Assembly: GCA_965228215.1 (NCBI GenBank)
Contig: OZ245800.1
Location: 1,364,001 to 1,428,000 of the forward strand
DNA from: Maricaulis sp965228215
GTDB taxonomy: Bacteria > Pseudomonadota > Alphaproteobacteria > Caulobacterales > Maricaulaceae
Direction: 5' to 3'
DNA: 64,000 nt
This document shows positions 50,987 through 60,461 of the stretch, in pieces. Each line of letters starts with the position of its first letter. Within the stretch, counting starts at the first letter, position 1. Position numbers and translations under genes: made by a program. The notes beneath the pieces were generated by a model. The model was not told where the DNA came from. It saw nothing but the letters and a program-made list of their open reading frames with translations, and did no database searches.

Positions 50987-53251
50987 ATGCGCAAGATTTT
51001 GATGATGACCGCCGGTTCGGCGGCACTGTTCGCCGCGGCGTGTTCGCCGCAGGCCGGAGACGGCGCCGCGACCGACACAGCCGGAGACACCGCGATGGAC
51101 ACTGCGGTCGAGACTGCCGCCATGACAGTGCCGAATGCCGGAATCGAAGTGGCTGAAGCCGGTTTCGCCTGCGGATGGCTGCGCGAGGCCGCGCCGCAGA
51201 ACGCAAGCAATCCGCTGCTGGCCGCGTGGACCGGTCCGTATGATGGTGTGCCGAACTTCACCGCCGCAAGCCTGGATGATCTGCGCGACGCGGCACGTGA
51301 AGGCATGGCGCTGAACCTGGCCGAGATCGAGGCCATCGCGAACAATCCGGAACCGCCGACCTTCGAGAACACGATCGTCGCGATGGACTGTTCGGGTGAT
51401 GCCCTGGGCCGCGCCTTCTCGTACTGGGGTATCTGGTCGTCGAACATGTCGACGCCGGAATTCCGCGAGATCCAGCGCGAACTGGCTCCGGAACTGTCCG
51501 CTTTCAACTCCCAGGTCACCCAGAATGCGGCTCTCTTCGATCGCATCCGGACCGTCTATGAGAGCGATGAGTTCCAGACGCTGCGCCCGGATCAGCAGCG
51601 CCTGACCCTGCTGACCTATCAGGGCTTTGCCCGCAATGGTGCGACCCTGGAAGGCGAAGCGGCCGAGCGTTACGCCGCGATCCAGCAGGAATTGGCAACG
51701 CTGCACACGCAGTTCGGAAACAATGTCCTGCACGACGAGCAGTCCTACGTGACCTACATCACCGAGGACCAGCTCTCCGGTCTCCCGGCGAGCTTCGTTG
51801 CGGCCGCTGCTGCGGCGGCCGAGTCGCGCGGCCGAGGTGGCGAGTATGCGATCACGAATACCCGCTCCTCCATGGCGCCCTTCCTGACCTTCTCGGATGA
51901 ACGCGATCTGCGCGAACAGGTCTGGCGCACCTATTACAGCCGCGGCGACAATGGTGATGAATGGGATAACAACGCCATCATCGCCCAGATCCTCCAGCTG
52001 CGTCACGAACGCGTCCAGCTGCTGGGTTATGAAAACTACGCATCCTGGCGTCTGGAAGACCGCATGGCCGGCAATCCGGACAATGCGATGAACCTGATGA
52101 TGCGCGTCTGGCCGGCGGCCGTTGCGCGGATCGAGGAAGAAGTCGCCGACATGCAGGCGCTGGCCGATTCCATGGGGCACGACATCACGATCGCGCCGTG
52201 GGATTACCGCTATTACGCCGAAAAGGTCCGCGCCGACCGCTATGCTGTCGATGCCGAGGAGATCAGCCAGTATCTCCAGCTCGGCAATCTGACTGAGGCC
52301 ATGTTCTTCGTGGCCGGCGAACTTTTCGGCATGGAATTCACCCAGATCACTGACGGTTCTGTCCCGGTCTGGCAGGAAGACGTGACCGTCTACGAAGTTA
52401 CCGACCGCGAGAGCGGTGAGCATGTCGGCCTGTGGTATCTCGATCCCTTCGCCCGCCAGGGCAAGCGTTCGGGCGCGTGGGCAAGCTCCTTCCGCGGCCA
52501 CACCACGTTCAACGGACAGACCCGTCCGCTCTCGACGAACAATTCCAACTTCATCGAACCGGCACCGGGTGAGCCCGTCCTGATTTCCTGGGACGACGCC
52601 AACACTTTCTTCCACGAATTCGGCCATGCCCTGCACACGCTGTCGTCCAACTCGGCCTATTCCGGCCTGAATGGCGGCGTTCGCGACTACACCGAATTCC
52701 AGTCGCAATTGCTCGAGCGCTGGCTCTTCACCCAGCCGATCATCGACAATTACTTCACCCATGTGGAAACCGGCGAGCCGATGCCGGCGGAACTGGTCCA
52801 GAAGATCCGCGATGCGGCCAACTTCAACCAGGGTTTCGCGACCGGCGAATATCTCGCTTCGGCGCTGATCGACATGCTCTATCACACGACGGATCCGGAG
52901 GGCATCGACCCGGACGCATTCGAGCGTGACCAGACGGCCGCGCTCGGCATGCCGGACGAGATCGTCCTGCGTCACCGTTCCACGCATTTCGGTCACATCT
53001 TCTCGGGTGAAGGCTATTCGGCCGGCTATTACGGCTACATGTGGGCCGACAGCCTGACGGCTGACGCCTCGGAAGCCTTCCAGGAAGCACCGGGCGGCTA
53101 TTACGACGCCGAGCTCGCCCAGCGCATGGTCGACTGGCTGTTCGCGCCGCGTAACTCGATCGATCCGGCGGAAGCCTATCGCGCCTTCCGCGGCCGCGAT
53201 GCCGACCCGAACGCGCTGATGCGTGACCGCGGTTTCCCGGTCCCCGAATAG
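50987..53251 (+). CDS. M3-family metallopeptidase, probable lipoprotein (Dcp-like)
   Basis: The 754-residue protein is a zinc peptidyl-dipeptidase or oligopeptidase. The catalytic motif HEFGHALH begins at His543, the downstream RRxHY-like region is GYSAGYYGYMWADSL, and the N-terminal domain is the helical M3 lid. The N terminus has a hydrophobic segment followed by a cysteine (FAAACSPQ), suggesting a lipoprotein in the periplasm, as for Dcp-like enzymes of related bacteria. I chose the ATG at 50987, since a longer in-frame extension to 50813 lacks a signal peptide. It is followed by a very strong terminator. Confidence 0.93.
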   Translation: MRKILMMTAGSAALFAAACSPQAGDGAATDTAGDTAMDTAVETAAMTVPNAGIEVAEAGFACGWLREAAPQNASNPLLAAWTGPYDGVPNFTAASLDDLRDAAREGMALNLAEIEAIANNPEPPTFENTIVAMDCSGDALGRAFSYWGIWSSNMSTPEFREIQRELAPELSAFNSQVTQNAALFDRIRTVYESDEFQTLRPDQQRLTLLTYQGFARNGATLEGEAAERYAAIQQELATLHTQFGNNVLHDEQSYVTYITEDQLSGLPASFVAAAAAAAESRGRGGEYAITNTRSSMAPFLTFSDERDLREQVWRTYYSRGDNGDEWDNNAIIAQILQLRHERVQLLGYENYASWRLEDRMAGNPDNAMNLMMRVWPAAVARIEEEVADMQALADSMGHDITIAPWDYRYYAEKVRADRYAVDAEEISQYLQLGNLTEAMFFVAGELFGMEFTQITDGSVPVWQEDVTVYEVTDRESGEHVGLWYLDPFARQGKRSGAWASSFRGHTTFNGQTRPLSTNNSNFIEPAPGEPVLISWDDANTFFHEFGHALHTLSSNSAYSGLNGGVRDYTEFQSQLLERWLFTQPIIDNYFTHVETGEPMPAELVQKIRDAANFNQGFATGEYLASALIDMLYHTTDPEGIDPDAFERDQTAALGMPDEIVLRHRSTHFGHIFSGEGYSAGYYGYMWADSLTADASEAFQEAPGGYYDAELAQRMVDWLFAPRNSIDPAEAYRAFRGRDADPNALMRDRGFPVPE

Positions 53252-53276
53252 GGCAGGGCAGACTGTCGTAAACAGG

Positions 53277-53308
53277 AACGGCCGGTGGAGCGATCCACCG
53301 GCCGTTTT
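53277..53308 (+). terminator. Terminator after the M3 peptidase gene
   Basis: A 13-bp perfect stem (53277-53289 with 53294-53306) has the GNRA tetraloop GCGA and is followed by TTTT. Confidence 0.92.
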
Positions 53309-53354
53309 CTTGTGCTCGGTATTTTCTCCGTGCGGACAGTGCGACAGGCCCGGC

Positions 53355-53795
53355 CTAGGCGGCGACCGTATCGCCCTCGATCGCGAAGAAGCTCGTGAGC
53401 AGGAGGCGGACTTCCGGGGCCACGCTCTCCGGCATCGCGATGTCGAGTGCCGACTCGCTGAGCGAGAACCAGCCCTGTGCGGTCGGAGTGGCTGCGCTGG
53501 CGCGGGTTTCATATCCCATCGCCCAGCCGGGGAAGCTGCGGGCCTCGACCCGGTCCCGGATGAGCACGGTGATATCGCGATGGCGCGGGTCGATACGGAT
53601 CGCGTCGAACGTCTTGCCGACCGCTTCTTCCGGGCCTTCCAGAACCTGGATGAAACTGTCTGCGGTGTAGAGCAGAAGACCGGTGATGCCGTTGCGCGCA
53701 TTATTGTAGCGCGCCGTTTCCAGCAATTCGTCCATCTGGTCCGAAGTCAGCGCCTGCTTCGACTTGCTGACATACATCAATCGCGCGATGCCCAT
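53355..53795 (-). CDS. Stand-alone BLUF-domain blue-light sensor
   Basis: The 146-residue protein has the FAD-binding BLUF fold (residues 2-95). All photocycle residues sit at the same numbers as in PixD: Tyr8 (RLMYVS), Asn32 (YNNARNGITG), Gln50 (FIQVLEG), and Trp91/Met93 (FPGWAMGY). About 50 residues follow without a recognised output domain. It probably acts by binding a partner in light. I chose the ATG at 53795, with GGGGAC upstream; a TTG 12 bases earlier is in frame. It is divergent from an NTF2-like gene. Confidence 0.92.
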   Translation of the reverse strand: MGIARLMYVSKSKQALTSDQMDELLETARYNNARNGITGLLLYTADSFIQVLEGPEEAVGKTFDAIRIDPRHRDITVLIRDRVEARSFPGWAMGYETRASAATPTAQGWFSLSESALDIAMPESVAPEVRLLLTSFFAIEGDTVAA

Positions 53796-53921
53796 GAGAG
53801 TCCCCAATACCCGTGGTGATTGAAAGCCTATTCCAGCGATCCTCCAATTGGCAATCCCGTACGGGCCCGACGCCGAGCTATGGTATTATGCGGCTCTGCT
53901 GGACCAGAAACGGAGGCAGCG

Positions 53922-54368
53922 ATGTCGCAAGTGATCAATGAAACGCGCGCGCAGGCGGAGATCCGGGCGGTACTGGAATCCTGGGCCGATGCCACCCGCA
54001 AGATCGAGGTCGATCGTGTCCTGTCGCTCTACGAGCCGGGCATCCGCGCTTTCGACGCAATCGGGCCGCTGCAATTCCGGACCGTCGAAACCTATGGCCC
54101 ACACTGGCATGCCTGCATGGCCGGGGTTGAGGGCCAGATGATTTTCGAACATGCCGAGCTCGAGATCGAGGCCGACGGCTCTCTCGGCGTGGCGAGCTTT
54201 CTGGCGCGCTGCGGCTGTACCGATGACGAGGGCAAGGAACAGGCGGGCTGGATGCGCGGCACGGTCGCCCTGCGCAAGGGAGCGGACGGCTGGCGTATCT
54301 ATCACGAGCACTATTCCAACCCGTTTGATCCGGCCACGCTGAAAGCCTCCGCCGATCTGGAGCCCTGA
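53922..54368 (+). CDS. SnoaL/NTF2-like protein (SgcJ/EcaC type)
   Basis: The 148-residue protein has the NTF2-like cone fold pattern: AEIRAVLESWADATRKIEVDRVLSLYEPGIRAFDAIGPLQF, then a beta-sheet region (FEHAELEIEADGSLGVASFLARCGCT and GWRIYHEHYSNPF). Such proteins are small-molecule isomerases, hydrolases or binding proteins, and the substrate is not predicted. GGAGG at 53912-53916 fixes the start at 53922. It is divergent from the BLUF gene and upstream of the Rieske gene by 77 bases. A functional link to the Rieske enzyme is possible. Confidence 0.85.
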   Translation: MSQVINETRAQAEIRAVLESWADATRKIEVDRVLSLYEPGIRAFDAIGPLQFRTVETYGPHWHACMAGVEGQMIFEHAELEIEADGSLGVASFLARCGCTDDEGKEQAGWMRGTVALRKGADGWRIYHEHYSNPFDPATLKASADLEP

Positions 54369-54445
54369 CCCCGTCGCCGGTCGACGCGAAAGGCGGGAAT
54401 TCCCCGATACTTGGCAAGGATGGGCATTGGTCCTAGCGTCGCCGA

Positions 54446-55510
54446 ATGGATGATCTGACCCCATCCGCGTCACAGATCCCCGATGCGCTCGCACGGGCCC
54501 GCGCGCTCGAGCCGGAGCATTATGTCGGCGAGGCGGCGCTCGTCCGAGACCAGAAATCGGTGCTCGCGCCCGGCTGGCAGGTCGTGGCGCCGGCGAGTTT
54601 GGTGGCAGAGCCCGGTGATCACATCGTGCGCGAGATCGGCGGGGTTCCAGTCATCATCCTGCGCTCCGCGGAAGGGCGGCTGAACGGATTTCTCAATATC
54701 TGCCGTCACCGTGCCGGACCCCTGGCGCTGTGTGACGGCAAGGGCGCCCGGCGCCTGCGCTGCGCCTATCACGGCTGGGCCTATGATCTCGACGGCCGTC
54801 TGCGGACCGCACCGGAAATGCACGAGGCCCGGGATTTCGACCGGGAATCCATCCGCCTGGAGGCCATCGAGGTTGAGATCTGGGGCGGTATGGTCTTCGC
54901 CCGTATCTCGCCCGGGCCCGCGCTCGATACCGTGCTGGCCGGGATCGGTGATCTCGCGCCCGCGGACCATCTCGCCGGACTGAAACATCATCACAGCAGG
55001 GTCTATGACGTCGCCTGCAACTGGAAGGTCTATGTCGACAATTATCTGGAGGGCTATCACCTGCCCTTCGTGCATCCCGGCCTGACCGGGGTCGTGTCCT
55101 ATCCGGAATACCGGACGGAGCTGGCGGAATACTGGTCGCTGCAAAGATCGCCGATCGACGACGAGACCGAGGCCTATGCCGCCGGCGAGGCGCTCTATTT
55201 CTTCATCTATCCCAACACGATGCTGAACATCCTGCCGGGACGCATGCAAACCAATCGGGTCGTGCCGGACGGGCCTGACCGCTGCAAGGTCGAGTTCGAC
55301 TTCTATTACGCGTCGGGCGGGGAAAGCCGGGCCGATGCCGACGACAGGTTTTCCGACGAGATCCAGGACGAGGACCGGATGATCTGCGAACACGTCCAGA
55401 AAGGCCTGGGTTCGGGCCGCTATCAGCCGGGCCGGTTATCGCCGAGCCAGGAGGCTGGGGTCTGGCACTGGCACAATCTCCTGCGGGAGGTCTATGCCGG
55501 CAGCGGCTAG
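54446..55510 (+). CDS. Aromatic ring-hydroxylating dioxygenase, Rieske-type alpha subunit-like
   Basis: The 354-residue protein has an N-terminal Rieske [2Fe-2S] centre with ligands CRH and CAYH in NICRHRAGPLALCDGKGARRLRCAYHGWAY. A C-terminal catalytic domain follows, with the mononuclear iron site DNYLEGYHLPFVHPGL supplying two His ligands and a later Asp (the DRMICEHVQKG segment). The substrate is not clear: related proteins include choline monooxygenase-type and ring-hydroxylating enzymes. No ferredoxin reductase is adjacent. It is followed 31 bases on by an APC permease, which may import its substrate. Confidence 0.88.
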   Translation: MDDLTPSASQIPDALARARALEPEHYVGEAALVRDQKSVLAPGWQVVAPASLVAEPGDHIVREIGGVPVIILRSAEGRLNGFLNICRHRAGPLALCDGKGARRLRCAYHGWAYDLDGRLRTAPEMHEARDFDRESIRLEAIEVEIWGGMVFARISPGPALDTVLAGIGDLAPADHLAGLKHHHSRVYDVACNWKVYVDNYLEGYHLPFVHPGLTGVVSYPEYRTELAEYWSLQRSPIDDETEAYAAGEALYFFIYPNTMLNILPGRMQTNRVVPDGPDRCKVEFDFYYASGGESRADADDRFSDEIQDEDRMICEHVQKGLGSGRYQPGRLSPSQEAGVWHWHNLLREVYAGSG

Positions 55511-55541
55511 GCGCCTGCTAGGGGCAGAACAGGGGGCAAGC

Positions 55542-56834
55542 ATGACCGAGTCTGAACAGGCCGAACCAAAAAAGGTTCTCGGCTTCTGGAGCTGCTGGTC
55601 GCTGACGGTCGGCATCATGATCGGATCCGGCATCTTCCTGCTTCCGACCGTCCTGGCACCCTATGGCACGATCAGTCTGGGCGGCTGGATCCTGACTGCC
55701 GGCGGCTCGATCCTGCTCGCGCTCGTGCTCGGGCGCCTGGCCTCGCGCACGCGGCGAAGCGGAGGTCCCTATGCCTATGCGAGGGATGCGTTCGGCGATC
55801 TCGCGGGCTTCCTGGTCGGCTGGGGATATTGGGCGTCACTGTTTGTCGCCACGCCCGCTGTCGCCATCGCCTTTGTCGGATATCTGACGGTCCTGGTTCC
55901 CGGGCTCGGCGCCAGTCCCTGGCTGCAGGCAGGTGCCGCGCTCTCCCTGATCTGGGGACTGACCCTGATCTCCATCCGCGGCATCGGCACGGCCGGGTTT
56001 GTCCAGATCCTGATGACGGTGCTGAAACTCGTCCCGCTCTTCCTGATCATCGGAGCGGGTGCATTCCTGGGCGAGCCCGAGAACATGCCGGCCTTCAACC
56101 CGACCGGCGGCTCGCCCCTGGTGGTGCTGTCGGCAACGGCCCTGCTGACAATGTGGGCTTTCGCCGGCCTTGAATGCGGAGTGATCCCGGCCGGCGATGT
56201 GAAAAATGCCCAAAAAACCATTCCCCGCGCCGTCGTGACGGGGACGATTTTCACGGCGCTGGTCTATATCGGCTCGACCTTTGCCGTCATGGCCCTTGTG
56301 CCGGCCGAGACCCTCGTCAATTCGACCTCGCCCTTCTCGGACGCGGCCGCCCGGCTGGGCAGCTGGGGTCCGCCCCTCGTTGCGATCGGAGCGCTTGTCT
56401 CGACGGCGGGATCGCTCAACGGCAACATCTTCACCAGCGGGCAATTGCCGATGTCGGTCGCCAATGACGGCCTCGCTCCGGCCTGGCTGGCCAAGCGCAA
56501 TCGCGGCCTGGCGCCTTACCATGCCCTGCTGATCTCCTCGGTGATCGGTTCGGTATTGCTGGTCGCCAATTATTCGCGCGGACTAGTCGGCGCCTTCACC
56601 TTCCTGCTGATGATGAGCACGGTGTGCACGCTGATGCCGCTGCTGGTCAGTGCCCTGGCCGAGTTGAAGTATTCCTGGCGCTCGGCGCAGGCCTGGGCGG
56701 TGGTCGCGGTCGTGGGCGCGATCTATGCGATCTTCGCCATTCTCGGCTCGGGCCTGGAAGTCCTGGCCTGGGGTGCGGTCCTGTTCGCGCTGGGCGTCCC
56801 GGTCTTCTATCTGGGCCGCCGGAAGCCGGACTAG
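55542..56834 (+). CDS. APC-family amino acid permease
   Basis: The 430-residue integral membrane protein has 12 hydrophobic segments and the APC consensus MIGSGIFLLP in helix 1, with GGPYAYARDAFGDLAGFLVGWGYW following and FAGLECGVIPAGDVKNAQKTIPRAV in the middle. It imports amino acids or related amines by proton symport or exchange. The start at 55542 has AGGGGGC upstream. It lies directly after the Rieske oxygenase gene and upstream of lepA by 56 bases. Pairing with the Rieske enzyme suggests uptake of an amine substrate, which is inference. Confidence 0.88.
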   Translation: MTESEQAEPKKVLGFWSCWSLTVGIMIGSGIFLLPTVLAPYGTISLGGWILTAGGSILLALVLGRLASRTRRSGGPYAYARDAFGDLAGFLVGWGYWASLFVATPAVAIAFVGYLTVLVPGLGASPWLQAGAALSLIWGLTLISIRGIGTAGFVQILMTVLKLVPLFLIIGAGAFLGEPENMPAFNPTGGSPLVVLSATALLTMWAFAGLECGVIPAGDVKNAQKTIPRAVVTGTIFTALVYIGSTFAVMALVPAETLVNSTSPFSDAAARLGSWGPPLVAIGALVSTAGSLNGNIFTSGQLPMSVANDGLAPAWLAKRNRGLAPYHALLISSVIGSVLLVANYSRGLVGAFTFLLMMSTVCTLMPLLVSALAELKYSWRSAQAWAVVAVVGAIYAIFAILGSGLEVLAWGAVLFALGVPVFYLGRRKPD

Positions 56835-56890
56835 CCGCGGAGCAGCCTTATCTGCTTGGCCGGAAGCCCTCCCGATGCTACTTGCCGCGC

Positions 56891-58699
56891 ATGACTACAG
56901 ATCCGTCCCTCATCCGCAATTTCTCCATCGTGGCGCATATCGACCACGGCAAGTCGACTCTGGCCGACCGGTTGATCCAGTTCACCGGTGGACTGAGCGA
57001 TCGCGAGATGAAGGAACAAGTGCTCGACAACATGGAGCTCGAGCGCGAGCGCGGCATCACGATCAAGGCGCAGACCGTGCGTCTCGACTACACCGCGAAG
57101 GACGGCAAGACCTATACGCTGAACCTGATCGACACGCCCGGACACGTGGACTTTGCCTATGAGGTGAACCGCTCGCTGGCCGCGTGTGAAGGCTCGCTCC
57201 TGGTCGTCGACGCCTCCCAGGGTGTGGAAGCCCAGACGCTCGCGAATGTCTATCAGGCGATCGAGGTCGACCACGAGATCGTGCCGGTGCTCAACAAGAT
57301 CGACCTGCCGGCAGCCGAGCCGGACCGGGTCCGCGCGCAGATCGAGGACGTCATCGGTCTCGATGCCTCGGATGCTGTCGAGATCTCGGCCAAGACGGGT
57401 ATCGGCATTGAAGACGTGCTGGAAGCCATCGTCGCGCGCCTGCCGGCTCCCGAGGTCGGCGATCCGGATGCGCCGCTCAAGGCCATGCTGGTGGACAGCT
57501 GGTACGATCCCTATCTCGGCGTCATATGCCTGGTGCGCGTTGTCGAAGGCACGTTGAAGAAGGGCATGCGCGTCCGTCTGATGGGCACGGGCGCCGCCTA
57601 TCCGGTTGATGGCGTCGGCGTGTTCCGGCCCAAGAAGGAAAACGTCGCCTCGCTGGGGCCGGGCGAGCTGGGCTTCCTCAACGCCTCGATCAAACAGGTC
57701 CGCGATGCGCGCGTCGGCGATACCGTCACCGATGACAAGCGCCCGACCGCCGAGGCCATGACCGGCTACAAGCCGGCCCAGCCGGTTGTCTTCTGCGGCC
57801 TCTTCCCGGTCGACAGCGCCGAGTTCGAGGATCTGCGCGAGGCGATCGAGAAACTCGCCCTCAATGATGCCAGCTTCTCCTTCGAGATGGAGACGTCGGC
57901 AGCGCTGGGCTTCGGCTTCCGCTGCGGCTTCCTGGGCCTGCTGCACCTGGAAGTCATCCGGGAGCGCCTCGAGCGCGAATACGATATCGAGCTGATCACC
58001 ACGGCGCCGTCCGTGGTCTACAAGATCACCATGACCGACGGTTCCGAGATGGAGCTGCACAATCCGGCCGACATGCCGGACCCGGTCAAGCTGGACACGA
58101 TCGCCGAGCCCTGGATCAAGGCCACTATCCTGGTGCCGGACGAATATCTCGGCGGCGTGCTGAAACTCTGCCAGGACCGCCGCGGTATCCAGGTCGAGCT
58201 GACCTATGCCGGCAATCGCGCGATGCTGGTCTATGAATTGCCGCTCAACGAGGTGGTCTTCGACTTCTATGACCGTCTCAAATCCGTGACGAAGGGCTAT
58301 GCCTCCTTCGACTATCAGTGGATTGATGACCGGGTCGGCGACCTGGTGAAGATGAGCATTCTCGTCAACGAGGAACCGGTCGACGCGCTCTCCATGGTCG
58401 TGCACCGGGCCCGCGCCGAAATGCGTGGCCGGTCCATGTGCGAGAAGCTCAAGGACCTGATCCCGCGGCACATGTTCAAGATCCCGATCCAGGCCGCTCT
58501 GGGTGGCCGGATCATCGCCCGCGAAACGCTGGCCGCCCTGCGCAAGGACGTGACGGCCAAATGTTATGGCGGTGACGCAACGCGTAAGCGCAAGCTCCTG
58601 GACAAGCAGAAGGCCGGCAAGAAGAAGATGCGCCAGTTCGGCAAGGTCGACATTCCACAGGAAGCCTTCATCGCCGCCCTGAAAATGGACGATAACTAG
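56891..58699 (+). CDS. lepA: Elongation factor 4 (LepA)
   Basis: LepA is a ribosome-bound GTPase that affects initiation or back-translocation under stress. The 602-residue protein has the G1 loop AHIDHGKSTL, then ERERGITI, DTPGHVDF and NKIDLP. The family-specific C-terminal domain is near the KDLIPRHMFKIPIQAALGGRIIARE segment. It has the normal length. I chose the ATG at 56891; it has no strong ribosome site, and an in-frame TTG lies at 56882. It converges with the ABC permease gene, one base apart. Confidence 0.95.
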   Translation: MTTDPSLIRNFSIVAHIDHGKSTLADRLIQFTGGLSDREMKEQVLDNMELERERGITIKAQTVRLDYTAKDGKTYTLNLIDTPGHVDFAYEVNRSLAACEGSLLVVDASQGVEAQTLANVYQAIEVDHEIVPVLNKIDLPAAEPDRVRAQIEDVIGLDASDAVEISAKTGIGIEDVLEAIVARLPAPEVGDPDAPLKAMLVDSWYDPYLGVICLVRVVEGTLKKGMRVRLMGTGAAYPVDGVGVFRPKKENVASLGPGELGFLNASIKQVRDARVGDTVTDDKRPTAEAMTGYKPAQPVVFCGLFPVDSAEFEDLREAIEKLALNDASFSFEMETSAALGFGFRCGFLGLLHLEVIRERLEREYDIELITTAPSVVYKITMTDGSEMELHNPADMPDPVKLDTIAEPWIKATILVPDEYLGGVLKLCQDRRGIQVELTYAGNRAMLVYELPLNEVVFDFYDRLKSVTKGYASFDYQWIDDRVGDLVKMSILVNEEPVDALSMVVHRARAEMRGRSMCEKLKDLIPRHMFKIPIQAALGGRIIARETLAALRKDVTAKCYGGDATRKRKLLDKQKAGKKKMRQFGKVDIPQEAFIAALKMDDN

Positions 58700-58700
58700 G

Positions 58701-59438
58701 TCAGGCCGTTTTCACCGTCTCGTCGCGACGCCACATCACGAGAGCCAGCAGGCCTGCACCGGCGGTGTAGAGCGCCAGGCCCTGCACGCTGGCCATCGGG
58801 ATCGGCGTTTCCAGAACCGCTGCCCAGGCGAGCTCGCCCAGCTGGCGCGTCGGCGTATACGGCGAGAAACGCGCCACGATATCAGGCAGCATTTGCGGCG
58901 GCATCCACAGCCCTCCGAAATAGGACAGCGGCAGATAGAGCAGGTTGGCGATCGGCACGGCGCCCCGTGCCGGTATCGAATAACCCAGCGCTGCCCCGAT
59001 CATCACGAACGGGACCACCCCCGCCAGTAGCGAGGCCAGCAGGCGTCCATACTGGATCGGTGACAGATCAACCGGCGTGGTGAGATTGGCGACGGTCCAG
59101 AGCAATCCCAGGGCCGCAGCGAGAAACACGATCGCCGACAGGATCTGGGCCGCAAAACGCGGTGCGCCGCCTGCGGGCAGGGTGCGGGCATAGTCTTCCC
59201 ATTTCGACTCGCGGGCCTGGGAAATGCTCACGCCGAACTGGAAGAAGCCGATGCCAATCACGGCAAATGCACTCCACGAGCCCAGCAGGATATTGGCCAC
59301 TTGCGGGCCCTGCTGGGAGGGCGGGATACCGAAAAAGGCGTAGAGCAGGCTGGGGAAGACCACGAGGGGGATCCAGTAGGCCGGGGTGCGCAGAAGCGGA
59401 AGCAGAGTGGCGGTCAGGTGGATGCGGTAGAGCTTCAT
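58701..59438 (-). CDS. ABC-2 type transporter permease
   Basis: The 245-residue protein is an ABC-2 membrane subunit with six hydrophobic segments (LRTPAYWIPLVVFPSLLYAFF near the N terminus and LLYLPLSYFGGLWMPPQMLPD in the conserved motif). Such two-gene systems export drugs, lipids or antibiotics. Its start overlaps the stop of the ATPase gene by four bases, so both are translated together. The substrate is not predicted. It converges on lepA. Confidence 0.88.
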   Translation of the reverse strand: MKLYRIHLTATLLPLLRTPAYWIPLVVFPSLLYAFFGIPPSQQGPQVANILLGSWSAFAVIGIGFFQFGVSISQARESKWEDYARTLPAGGAPRFAAQILSAIVFLAAALGLLWTVANLTTPVDLSPIQYGRLLASLLAGVVPFVMIGAALGYSIPARGAVPIANLLYLPLSYFGGLWMPPQMLPDIVARFSPYTPTRQLGELAWAAVLETPIPMASVQGLALYTAGAGLLALVMWRRDETVKTA

Positions 59439-60349
59439 GGGGCCGCTCCTTCCGGGCTTTGCTGCGACAGGAGTTCGGTCACCGCGTTTTCCAGCGAGGC
59501 AGGCTGGACTTCGAGATTCGAGAATTCGACCCCGGTCCGGACCAGGGCGCGCACGCTTTCATCGGCATCGGTGGAGAGGAAGGTGTGTCGCCGTCCCTCG
59601 CTCCCTGACAGTCGGGCGCTGGCCAGATCCGGAGCGGCATCGGCATCAAATCGCACGACACGCACATTCACCGCAGCGCGGATATGGTCGACCGGTCCTT
59701 TGCGCACGACCCGGCCGGCATTCATGAGCACGATGCGATCGGCGATGAATTCCGCTTCTTCCAGATAGTGGGTCGTCAGGAAGATCGACCCGCCGCGCTG
59801 CTTGTAGCGCAGGATGTAGTCCCACATGCGGCGCCGGGATTCGATATCCACACCCGTGGTCGGTTCATCCAGGAAGACCACATCCGGGGCGCCGCAGAAG
59901 GCGAGGGCAACGGACAGTTTGCGCTGTTGGCCGCCGCTCAGGGCGATGGCCATCCGGTTCATCAGCGGCGCAAGGTCAAACGCCTCGACGATTTCGCCGA
60001 GATCGGCCGGTTGGGGATAGTGGTCGCGGGCGAAGCCCAGCAATTCCCGCACTTTGAGCCCATGCGGGAAGGCCGCCTCCTGTGGGGTCACACCGATTTT
60101 CCGGCGGGAGCGCGGTGCGCGCGGATTGCCGCCGAACAGGATTGCCCGGCCTTTCTGGGTGCGTTTGAGACCTGTCAGGAGTTTGAGGGCGGTGGTCTTG
60201 CCCGCGCCATTGGGGCCGAGCACGCAGATCGCCTCACCCGGTTCGAGCTTCAGGTCGAACTCGGACAGGGCGTGAACCTTGCCATACTGCATGGATACGG
60301 ATTCCAGGCGCGCGATCGGTGTCGGGGAAGATCGGGTTTCAGTGTTCAT
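59435..60349 (-). CDS. ABC transporter ATP-binding protein
   Basis: The 304-residue protein has Walker A (CVLGPNGAGKTTALKLL), the Q-loop (VTPQEAAFPHG), the signature ALSGGQQRKLSVALAF, Walker B (DVVFLDEPTTGVD) and the H-loop (TTHYLEEA). A C-terminal region of about 80 residues follows. This is the ATPase of an ABC-2 exporter together with the permease that overlaps it. The start at 60349 is followed directly upstream by a perfect palindrome that probably controls the pair. Confidence 0.9.
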   Translation of the reverse strand: MNTETRSSPTPIARLESVSMQYGKVHALSEFDLKLEPGEAICVLGPNGAGKTTALKLLTGLKRTQKGRAILFGGNPRAPRSRRKIGVTPQEAAFPHGLKVRELLGFARDHYPQPADLGEIVEAFDLAPLMNRMAIALSGGQQRKLSVALAFCGAPDVVFLDEPTTGVDIESRRRMWDYILRYKQRGGSIFLTTHYLEEAEFIADRIVLMNAGRVVRKGPVDHIRAAVNVRVVRFDADAAPDLASARLSGSEGRRHTFLSTDADESVRALVRTGVEFSNLEVQPASLENAVTELLSQQSPEGAAP

Positions 60350-60354
60350 AAAAG

Positions 60355-60373
60355 AACTTTACAAAATAAAGTT
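60355..60373. promoter_or_regulatory. Palindromic operator candidate before the ABC exporter
   Basis: AACTTTA-CAAAA-TAAAGTT (60355-60373) is a perfect dyad with 7-bp arms, located five bases upstream of the ATPase start. Such a site would allow a dimeric repressor to block translation initiation or transcription. No regulator gene is adjacent. Confidence 0.5.
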
Positions 60374-60461
60374 TATGTCCGCAACGGGGTTGTGAGTTTG
60401 CCGTGAGCCGGGACAGGACTATCTAGAGAGCATCTGATTTGCTGTGTTCTGGGAGAGAAGC

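Noticed and set aside
50855..53701. A 948-codon minus-strand open frame over the M3 peptidase.
   Set aside because: The plus strand carries a complete M3 peptidase with HEFGHALH; the antisense frame is arginine-rich and family-free, and it runs through the terminator.
56831..58471. A 546-codon minus-strand frame over lepA.
   Set aside because: It is antisense to a complete LepA gene.
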